Shown piece by piece: positions 7,056-13,267 of a stretch of DNA of 24,809 nucleotides (within the stretch, counting starts at the first letter, position 1; every line of letters starts with the position of its first letter). The notes beneath the pieces were generated by a model, which was given only the letters and a program-made list of their open reading frames with translations, had not been told where the DNA came from and did no database searches. The position numbers were made by a program, and so were the translations under genes. Source of the stretch: Proteobacteria bacterium UBA6920 (GTDB taxonomy: Bacteria; Pseudomonadota; Gammaproteobacteria; SG8-11). The DNA lies in contig DKAS01000021.1 of the NCBI GenBank assembly GCA_002448875.1, positions 13,531 to 38,339 on the forward strand. The letters are read 5' to 3'.

Positions 7056-8198
7056 ATGCGCAGCTACATTCCGTTTTGCATCGTGCTCGCAGCCACTGCA
7101 ACGGCACATGCGCAGGAGGCAATTGAAGAAGCCGTGCCGCTGGACGAGTTTCAGATCAGTGACGCGCCGATGCCCGCGGCGACAACCGTGCCGGGAAAAT
7201 ACGCGGCTTATGTCCTGCTGGAGCATCGACAAACGATACTCGACACCGATCCGTGGAACAGCGACAAGCGCAATGGGCTGGAGGGCAATGTCAGTGGCAA
7301 TGTGACTGTTCACGGCGGGTTCAACCTGTACGGCGATGTCACCAGCGCCTATGTCTGGGATGAGGGCAACCGCTGGACCTTGAATCAGATCGGCCTGCAC
7401 TATTTTGGCGATCATTGGCAAGGGTCCCTGGGCAGGGAACTGTCGCGCAAGTCTCCCGGCTTGATCGTCAGTCCCAGCGATTTCATCTATACGGCCAGGA
7501 GCCTGCCCGGCGCGCGCGACCAGCGCCAGGGCGTCTGGCAGGCGCGCGCCGCCTACCTGGACGCCGGGCTGTCCCTGGAGGCGCTGTATCTGCCCGATCT
7601 GGTGCTGGAGGAGCATGGTTTGCCGGACGCAAGGCGCTCACCGTCGGCGCGGGCGGCGCGTTATTTCCAGCAGCTGCCAGCCTTCGATCTGGCCGTCAAC
7701 TACCTCCAGCAGGATGATCGCCGCAGCGTCGGCGGCTTTGTCCAGGGCTATGCCGGCAAGTCGCTGAAACTCTACCTGGATACCGCCTCCCGCCAGGAGG
7801 CCGCGGCGGATCGGGTCAGCACCTTGTGGGGCGCGAGTTACGAAGCGTTGCGCGATTTTACCGCACGTGGAGAGTTGTTCTATCAAAACCGCGACCGGAT
7901 CGAACCCGTGGCGACACCCTGGCCGGCATCGGCTACGGCCTTGGCCGCCGGGGGGGATTTTTTCATTCATCATGCCTATTTGATCGCCAGTCTGGCCTGG
8001 ATTGATCTGTGGCGTCAGGGTAGCGTGATCTGTAATTATATCGGCGCCATGGATTACGATCAGTCCCTGTATATGCTGCGCGCCGAACTGCCGCTGTCTT
8101 CGCATCAGGTCATGGGGCTGACCACGCTGTACTTGCCGCGCCTGGTTGCAGATCAGGATTTGCATGTGGCGGCGCTGGACTGGAAGTACGCATTCTAA
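7056..8198 (+). CDS. Outer-membrane beta-barrel protein of the ABC/LolA-like operon
   Basis: 380 aa. Signal peptide 1-19 (cleavage AHA, then QEA). The mature part shows many alternating amphipathic strands (VSGNVTVHGGFNLYGDVTSA, WTLNQIGLHYFGDHWQGSLG), periplasmic-turn-like loops and a C-terminal Phe (ALDWKYAF), the usual BAM recognition end. The segment GRELSRKSPGLIVSPSDFIY resembles loops of other large outer-membrane proteins, but I cannot name a family. ATG lies one base after the stop of the LolA-like gene, so translational coupling is likely; the longer open frame upstream overlaps that gene and is not the start. Being placed between carrier and ATPase genes suggests it is the terminal receiver or export channel of the same pathway, replacing LolB. 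That is inference. Confidence 0.82.
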   Translation: MRSYIPFCIVLAATATAHAQEAIEEAVPLDEFQISDAPMPAATTVPGKYAAYVLLEHRQTILDTDPWNSDKRNGLEGNVSGNVTVHGGFNLYGDVTSAYVWDEGNRWTLNQIGLHYFGDHWQGSLGRELSRKSPGLIVSPSDFIYTARSLPGARDQRQGVWQARAAYLDAGLSLEALYLPDLVLEEHGLPDARRSPSARAARYFQQLPAFDLAVNYLQQDDRRSVGGFVQGYAGKSLKLYLDTASRQEAAADRVSTLWGASYEALRDFTARGELFYQNRDRIEPVATPWPASATALAAGGDFFIHHAYLIASLAWIDLWRQGSVICNYIGAMDYDQSLYMLRAELPLSSHQVMGLTTLYLPRLVADQDLHVAALDWKYAF

Positions 8199-8207
8199 AG
8201 GCGAGTC

Positions 8208-8894
8208 ATGATAGAGCTCAAACAGGTTTACAAACGTTATGGCAGCGGCAAGATTTATCTGGATGCTCTGCGGGGCGTCGATTTTGCGGTCAATCGCGGC
8301 GATTTCATCGTCGTCAAAGGTCCGTCCGGTTCGGGCAAGTCGACATTGCTCAATATCGTCGGCCTGCTGGATGAGCCGACCCGGGGGGAAGTGCTGCTCA
8401 ACGGTCAACCGGTGGATTTTTCCGATTTCGACGCCTTGGCGACGCAGCGCTCGCGGGTTATTTCCTTTATCTTCCAGTCCTTCAATCTCAATCCGGTATT
8501 GACGCTGGAGGAAAACGTCATGGTGCCGCTGATGATACGTCGCGATATTTCGCATCGCCAGCGACAAAGCAGTGTCAGCGAATGGATCGAAAAAGTCGGC
8601 CTGGCCAGCCACCGCCATCATCGCCCAGACGAGCTGTCCGGCGGTCAGCGGCAACGCGTGGCCATTGCCCGTGCCATGGTGACCCGGCCGCAGCTGGTAA
8701 TCGCCGACGAACCGACCGCGAATCTCGATTCCACTACCGCGCGCGGAATTTTACAACTGATGCAGGAGCTGAACGGCGCGCAACAGGTTTCCTTCGTGTT
8801 TGCGACCCATGATCCCGTTCTGGTGCAGTACGCGAAGCAAACCTGTTTTCTTGTCGATGGCCGCTTCGTCGATGCGGAGCCGGGGGTGGTATGA
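8208..8894 (+). CDS. ABC transporter ATP-binding protein, LolD/MacB family
   Basis: 228 aa, normal length for LolD-type ATPases. Walker A GPSGSGKST (38-46), Q-loop IFQSFNLNP, signature LSGGQRQRVAIARA, Walker B LVIADEPTANLD and the H-loop ATHDP are all intact, so it should be an active ATPase. It starts 9 bases after the barrel gene with AAAGGCGAG as ribosome site. It should energise the permease encoded first in the operon. Gene order permease, carrier, barrel, ATPase differs from lolCDE, where the ATPase gene lies between the permeases and lolA is elsewhere. The 258 bases after it hold no recognised gene or strong terminator, only a weak CCGG-TTTTT-CCGG stem around 8989. Confidence 0.95.
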   Translation: MIELKQVYKRYGSGKIYLDALRGVDFAVNRGDFIVVKGPSGSGKSTLLNIVGLLDEPTRGEVLLNGQPVDFSDFDALATQRSRVISFIFQSFNLNPVLTLEENVMVPLMIRRDISHRQRQSSVSEWIEKVGLASHRHHRPDELSGGQRQRVAIARAMVTRPQLVIADEPTANLDSTTARGILQLMQELNGAQQVSFVFATHDPVLVQYAKQTCFLVDGRFVDAEPGVV

Positions 8895-9152
8895 CTGTGC
8901 GGCTTGACGTTGTTGCCTGCGCCGGTATCCGTGACGATCTTCCGCCAGGGCAGCGGGAGTTCATCGCCGGCTGAGCGCGCCGCCGTTGCCGGTTTTTCCG
9001 GGGCATGCATCGCCGGTCGAATAGTCGAGCAAATCCCCGGGATATGCATCCGAAAAAGTCGTTCGCCTGGGAAGGATGGATTTGCCTGGGGAACTTTTTG
9101 TACTATAGAAAAGACGCTACTCACCGCGTCGCCATGAGAACATCAGACAACT

Positions 9153-9422
9153 ATGAAACTATATATTCCCTTAATCATGAGCGTAGCACTCGTTGTTCCT
9201 GGTTCCGTTTTTGCCGCGAACGCTGGAGACAGCCCTGTCTGCACGGATGTCAATGACTTGATGTACACCGACAAACCGAAATGCGAGAAGGGTGACGTTA
9301 TCATGGTCAATCCCATGATGGCGGCGTTTCTGTGCGATATGAGTATGCCCAATATTTCCGGCGACAAACTCGTCATCTGTCACTATCTCGGCAAGAAACG
9401 GGCGGAACGCAAGGGTAAGTAA
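9153..9422 (+). CDS. Small secreted protein with four cysteines, unknown function
   Basis: 89 aa. A clear signal peptide (1-21, VPGSVFA then ANA) leaves a mature protein of about 68 aa with Cys30, Cys44, Cys61 and Cys76, an even number consistent with two disulfides or metal binding. Motifs VNPMMAAFLCDM and VICHYLGKKR look conserved-protein-like and recall short hypothetical exported proteins of proteobacteria. The tail is basic. The ATG has no strong Shine-Dalgarno sequence. It is separated from the transport operon by 258 bases, so it is probably a separate unit. No function can be assigned. Confidence 0.7.
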   Translation: MKLYIPLIMSVALVVPGSVFAANAGDSPVCTDVNDLMYTDKPKCEKGDVIMVNPMMAAFLCDMSMPNISGDKLVICHYLGKKRAERKGK

Positions 9423-9447
9423 GGCAGGGGGGTAACCGGACGCCGCT

Positions 9448-9498
9448 GCTGGCGGAGTCGCCAGCGCCCGCCACCGGGGCAGCTTACGCCACCCCGGT
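9448..9498. terminator. Two hairpins between convergent genes
   Basis: GCTGGCG-GAGT-CGCCAGC (9448-9465) is a perfect 7-bp stem with tetraloop, and ACCGGGG (9473-9479) pairs with CCCCGGT (9492-9498). They lie between the stop of the small secreted protein (9422) and the stop of the octahaem gene (9517) and could end transcription from both sides. T tracts are short. Confidence 0.5.
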
Positions 9499-9516
9499 TG
9501 CACGGCCGGCAGACTT

Positions 9517-11028
9517 TTATTTGTAACGCTCCTGGAATTCCTGTCGCCGCTGGTCGCGTTCGGCTTTCACCGCGGGGTCTTCCTTGCCGATGGACCAGCT
9601 GTGGTCTTCACTGTTCAGGACTTTGCTCAGCAACGCATCGAGTTCGCCCGCCAGTTTCTGGCTGTTGGCATCGCCTGCCTTGCCCTCGGCGATGACCGTG
9701 CGCAGTTCGGGCACGTACTGTCCGTAGAAATTCCGTGCCAGATCGTAATTGCCATGCCACTGGGTGTAGTCCGGGGCCTGCATGGAGGCGGCATGCCGTA
9801 CCCGCCGCCCTTCGTGGTGCCAGAGTTCGAACCAGGTGTAGTCTATCATCTGCGAATACATGGCGTAGGATGAGCCTTTGACTGCTTTTAAAACCTCCGT
9901 GGCTTTGTTGTACAGGGCCAGGCCGGGTTTCGCCCATTTTTCATTGTATAGCTGCAACTGAGCTTCATACTGGGTGTAAAAAGCATCGACAAAATTCCTG
10001 TTATGGCAGGCGACACAGACCTTGATCATGTTGTCTTTGCGCATGTCACCGGTGATTTTAGCCGAGGGCAGTCCCCAGGCGGCGTCGGTTTCATGGGCTT
10101 GTTTCACCAGCGGTGGACGATTGTTGTACTTGATGCGCAGGCCCACGTTGTGGGTCACGGGCATGTCTTTCGTGGCCGACATGTGGCAGGTGGCGCAGGT
10201 GGGTGCCACCGAATAATCCTCGCCTACCACCCACTTGGACGATTGCAGATTCATGCGCTCCTTGTTGGCATAGAAGTTAATGCCGTGTTTTGATTCCTGA
10301 TAAAGTTCGATCTGCGGGTGATCCGGGCCCATGTGACACTTGCCACAATTTTCCGGTTGTCTTACCTGGGCCACCGAAAATTCGTGGCGCTGATGACAGG
10401 CGGAGCAGCTGCCCTCGCTGCCATCGGGATTGACCCGACCCATACCGGTGTTGGGCCAGGTCGCTGGATCGAGTTTGCCGTTTTTGTTGACTTTGACCAC
10501 TGAACCATGGCATTGCCAGCAGCCGTTGACCGCTGCTGCCGAAATGCCGCCGGGAAATGCCTCGGTCTTCATGCCTTTGTTACCTTCGATCACCTCCGCC
10601 AGCACATTGTCCAGGGAGCCCATAATGCGCCCGGCTTTTGAATGATGGGAATTTTCGAATTCGTCGACCTCTTTTACGTGGCAGCGGCTGCAATCCTTGG
10701 GGGAAACGATCACGGCGATCAGCGCACCATTGTGTTCAAAGGCGTCCGGCTCACCTTTTTTCGCCTGGTGGCATTCATAACAGCCGATTTTCGCGGTGAA
10801 ATGACGGCTGTAACCCCATTGTTGGTAAATGTTGACGTTCAGCGCCGCGTGACAACCGATGCAACGCTGGGTTTCCACCGAAAGATCAGCGGGAATCACC
10901 AGATCGGCGGCATGGCTGTGATGGGCTGATAAAAAACTTAGCACTACGATCAACAATACGCCGGGGCGTAAGAAAGATGGCGGTGCAAAATGAAAGCGAA
11001 CTGGTGAGTTGACGCGAAGCGCACGCAT
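9517..11028 (-). CDS. Octahaem cytochrome c, hydroxylamine oxidoreductase (HAO)-like
   Basis: 503 aa with eight CxxCH sites: CIGCH 56-60, CYECH 83-87, CSRCH 113-117, CWQCH 170-174, CSACH 208-212, CGKCH 228-232, CATCH 278-282 and CVACH 338-342. Number and spacing, plus the helical C-terminal part with ELWHHEGRRVRHAASM and PDYTQWHG, fit the HAO family, which oxidises hydroxylamine or hydrazine, or in relatives reduces nitrite. In true HAO a C-terminal Tyr cross-links to the catalytic haem (P460); Tyr421 is the candidate here, so an oxidising type is possible but unproven. The signal peptide is at 1-40 (SHA, then ADL). I place the start at 11028, where AAGGGGA lies seven bases upstream, not at the upstream ATG at 11079, which lacks one. 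No cytochrome c554, cM552 or HaoB neighbour is present, so it is a stand-alone enzyme in the periplasm. Confidence 0.92.
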   Translation of the reverse strand: MRALRVNSPVRFHFAPPSFLRPGVLLIVVLSFLSAHHSHAADLVIPADLSVETQRCIGCHAALNVNIYQQWGYSRHFTAKIGCYECHQAKKGEPDAFEHNGALIAVIVSPKDCSRCHVKEVDEFENSHHSKAGRIMGSLDNVLAEVIEGNKGMKTEAFPGGISAAAVNGCWQCHGSVVKVNKNGKLDPATWPNTGMGRVNPDGSEGSCSACHQRHEFSVAQVRQPENCGKCHMGPDHPQIELYQESKHGINFYANKERMNLQSSKWVVGEDYSVAPTCATCHMSATKDMPVTHNVGLRIKYNNRPPLVKQAHETDAAWGLPSAKITGDMRKDNMIKVCVACHNRNFVDAFYTQYEAQLQLYNEKWAKPGLALYNKATEVLKAVKGSSYAMYSQMIDYTWFELWHHEGRRVRHAASMQAPDYTQWHGNYDLARNFYGQYVPELRTVIAEGKAGDANSQKLAGELDALLSKVLNSEDHSWSIGKEDPAVKAERDQRRQEFQERYK

Positions 11029-11582
11029 GGATATTCCCCTTTTTGTCAAGGAAGGTGTAACGAATCTTAGGTATTTCAAGGAAACAGTACGGCGTCAAAC
11101 GGGGTACGGAAGAAGCACGAAAAAAGTATAGACCATAAATAGAAGCGCGGTGTCCATTCCGGGTCACCTCGCTGCTGCGAATATGGCAGAGGGGCGCGAG
11201 GCCGTTTGTTGCGGATCCAGGGTGCTGGCAACGTCGATTCTGCCAATGTGTTACCAGTACGAAGATGACGATGGTCACAGTAGTTTTTTGTGGGAAACAG
11301 TCGTAAACCCATGTTTTTACATATCCACTTATTACGCCCTCGTTTCTTATCAGACTCTGGTCTAACGACCGGCGCGATTCATGAACCGCATCACGCCACG
11401 GGCTTTTTTGCGTTTGTTAAGCTGGTTGCGTGTAACAGGGTGGATCCGACAGCCTGGTGAAGTCGCCCCATGCCGATAGGGCAGGAGTGGCGAGGCAGAG
11501 GTCGTGACCGCGGCGAGCGGCGCGATTAAAGGGGGAGGCGGACGGTGTTCGAACTATTAACAGGGATGGCGGAGGTACGACA
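11029..11582. other. Intergenic region between octahaem and lipoprotein genes
   Basis: Divergent spacer of about 550 bases with no supported gene. The leftward half is AT-rich and should contain the octahaem promoter (TTGACG, 16 bp, AAATAC on the reverse strand, near 11095-11068, is one weak option). At 11463-11493 nested stems TCGCC...GGCGA and TGCC-GATAG-GGCA could form a leader structure. GGAGG before 11583 is the ribosome site of the lipoprotein gene. Confidence 0.5.
11463..11493 (+). other. Nested stem structure in lipoprotein-gene leader
   Basis: TCGCC (11463-11467) pairs with GGCGA (11489-11493), enclosing TGCC-GATAG-GGCA (11471-11483). It lies about 90-120 bases before the lipoprotein ATG. 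It does not match a riboswitch class I know. Confidence 0.2.
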
Positions 11583-12107
11583 ATGCGAAAGTTGTCTTGT
11601 TATTTGTTGGCGGCCGTCAGTATCTTCATGATGTCCTGTGACCGGGGAGATCGCTATCTACCCGGCGCCCTGGGTTTGCTGCCAGGCAGCGGCGACGCGG
11701 TGACGCCAGGTCAGGGCGGTTTGCTGAAAACGGGAAATGTGCCGGAATCCGCCGCCGACAAGCTGCTATCGTCTTCCGATGCGGCCCTGTTCGGTGCGAA
11801 CCGCTGGAACGAGGCCGATTTCGGCAGCTGTGATTCGGCCAATACCGCGGTGATTACCGTGTACAGCACCAATGCCGCTGCCCAGAGCGCCATCGAAGTC
11901 GGTCTGGACGGGGTGGGCATGGGCACGCTGTCGACTTATTACTCCGGCAGTTTACCGGACTGCAAGGCCCCGGAATCCGCCGGCGTCATGACTCGCCTGG
12001 TATCCGCGGGTGATCACTATCTGGAAGCCGTGAGCCCCAATCTGCGCTGGCCGCGCTATGATTTCTCCATTCGCAAATGCGCCTGCATGACCATCCAGCT
12101 TCCCTGA
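11583..12107 (+). CDS. Hypothetical lipoprotein
   Basis: 174 aa. The N-terminus MRKLSCYLLAAVSIFMMSCD is a lipoprotein signal with the likely lipidated Cys at residue 19; Asp at +2 is the classical inner-membrane retention signal of enterobacteria, though rules differ elsewhere. A Gly/Pro-rich linker (about 25-50) precedes a globular domain with Cys79-type residues, a stretch VITVYSTNAAAQSAIEVGLD resembling beta-sandwich PEGA-like repeats, and a closing RKCACMTIQLP. I do not recognise the family. ATG has GGAGG seven bases upstream. It stands alone and converges on the rhodanese gene. Confidence 0.75.
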   Translation: MRKLSCYLLAAVSIFMMSCDRGDRYLPGALGLLPGSGDAVTPGQGGLLKTGNVPESAADKLLSSSDAALFGANRWNEADFGSCDSANTAVITVYSTNAAAQSAIEVGLDGVGMGTLSTYYSGSLPDCKAPESAGVMTRLVSAGDHYLEAVSPNLRWPRYDFSIRKCACMTIQLP

Positions 12108-12183
12108 ACCGCCGTTGAGCACCATCCCGCCCGGGCAGGCCCGCGCCGACGGTGAGATGTGGCGTGCTGATTTTGCGCTGAAT

Positions 12184-12218
12184 GCGGCGGCACCCCGCAC
12201 TGGCCGGGATGCCGCCGC
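12184..12218. terminator. Strong bidirectional hairpin between convergent genes
   Basis: GCGGCGGCA (12184-12192) pairs with TGCCGCCGC (12210-12218), and after one C-A mismatch CCCG (12194-12197) pairs with CGGG (12205-12208) around a 7-nt loop, giving 13 bp. It sits midway between the lipoprotein stop and the rhodanese stop. No T tract follows on either strand. Confidence 0.55.
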
Positions 12219-12256
12219 GATCCGTCATTTACTATTCGCCGCCGGTTGCTGCAGCG

Positions 12257-12967
12257 TCAGTGGCCGAAGTAGGACGATAAATACGGCTGATACAACAGTT
12301 CGGGCTGCAGTTTTTTCGTATACGGCAAGTGCTGGTAATAGCGCCAGCCATCCTTGTCGGCATCGGTGATCTGGCCGTCGTGATTCAAGTCGAGCGGACC
12401 GCTGAGGTAGAAATCCACCTTGGTCTGGCCGACGAAACCTTCCCAGATATTGCGGACCTGAGTGTAGCCATCGGCGGTGAGCAGATTGGCGGCGAGCACG
12501 CTGCGGTGGCCGGTGCGGCACAGGGTGTAGATGGGAGTGTCCTTGTCGGTAATGGCCTGCTCCACGGCGGCGATGAAGTCGGCGTCGGTTTGCGGAACCT
12601 TGACGCCCGCATCGGCGCAGGCGCCGTCCGCCGTTATCGTGCTGCAGTTCTGGATGATGAACGGGTAGGGGATGTTGTAGGCGCCCCGCGGGTGGCCGGC
12701 AACATACTCTGGGATACTGCGCACGTCGATGATGACGGGTCGGTTACCGCTGCCCTGTTCGCGGTCGTCAGCATCATCATCGGCAGCGACCGCGTTCACA
12801 TAGGCCTCCGCCGCGCTGATTTCCGAATGATAGTTGCGCGGTAGTTCGTAGCGGTTGGCATACAGTGGTGTGTCTGCGGCCACGGCGGTACCGAGTGCGC
12901 TGCTAGCCAACATCAGGCCGGCCGCCAGTGCCGGCGATATGGATCTCTTGTTCACTGCTTGGTACAT
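12257..12967 (-). CDS. Exported rhodanese-domain protein with EF-hand loop
   Basis: 236 aa. Signal peptide about 1-31 (LGTAVAA). A single rhodanese domain spans about 75-190: VIIDVRSIPEYVAGHPRGAYNIPY is its N-terminal hallmark (CH2A-like), and CRTGHRS puts the persulfide-forming Cys at 150. Right after it, DLNHDGQITDAD (193-204) fits a canonical Ca-binding EF-hand loop (D-x-N-x-D-G-x-I, Asp at position 12), an uncommon addition. Cys108 and Cys117 may form a disulfide. Rhodaneses move sulfane sulfur or act as redox/phosphatase-like modules; in the periplasm a role with thiosulfate or polysulfide is plausible. AGGAGGGTG lies just upstream of the ATG. It is divergent from the SoxB-like gene 300 bases away, hinting at shared sulfur chemistry. 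Confidence 0.88.
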   Translation of the reverse strand: MYQAVNKRSISPALAAGLMLASSALGTAVAADTPLYANRYELPRNYHSEISAAEAYVNAVAADDDADDREQGSGNRPVIIDVRSIPEYVAGHPRGAYNIPYPFIIQNCSTITADGACADAGVKVPQTDADFIAAVEQAITDKDTPIYTLCRTGHRSVLAANLLTADGYTQVRNIWEGFVGQTKVDFYLSGPLDLNHDGQITDADKDGWRYYQHLPYTKKLQPELLYQPYLSSYFGH

Positions 12968-13267
12968 CGTTCACCCTCCTGCTTACGCTAAATGCCAAAT
13001 CAGTTATCTTGCGTGTGTTGTTGTCGTGCCAGCTTAACAAGGGGTTTTCGGCGTAACAACAAAGTGAATTGGTCGAATTATGACGGCTGGAAAGCCCAAG
13101 TGAATTGCTGTGCCTCCGCTCCGGAAAACGGTGTATATTGCAACGGCCAGAAACACTTCTATGGATATGAAATAAAAAAGGTTTTTGCCGACCCTGTCAC
13201 TCATCTCTGTCGTGTCGTCCTTGGGAATCGCTGACAGGATTGCCTGCTTTGTGAACAAGGGGGGATT
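12968..13267. other. Divergent intergenic region, rhodanese / SoxB-like gene
   Basis: 300 bases that must hold both divergent promoters. Possible elements: TATATT at 13134-13139, a GGCT-GGAA-AGCC stem-loop at 13085-13096, and AAGGGGGGA before the rightward ATG. A forward frame across 13064-13234 reads like protein and is listed separately. Confidence 0.4.
13064..13234 (+). CDS. Doubtful small ORF, possible gene remnant
   Basis: From a GTG at 13064 this frame gives 56 aa with four cysteines and a balanced, protein-like composition (NWSNYDGWKAQVNCC, HFYGYEIKKVF, THLCRVVLGNR). Codon use is less GC-biased than in neighbours. There is no ribosome site, signal peptide or family I recognise, so it may be a remnant of a larger gene or chance. 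Confidence 0.15.
   Translation: MNWSNYDGWKAQVNCCASAPENGVYCNGQKHFYGYEIKKVFADPVTHLCRVVLGNR

Noticed and set aside
11029..11079. Upstream ATG (11079) as start of the octahaem cytochrome
   Set aside because: No ribosome site there, whereas the ATG at 11028 has AAGGGGA at good spacing and leaves a normal signal peptide.
11395..11415. Possible intrinsic terminator GCCACGGGCTTTTTTGCG
   Set aside because: There is a T run but no matching left arm for a stem.
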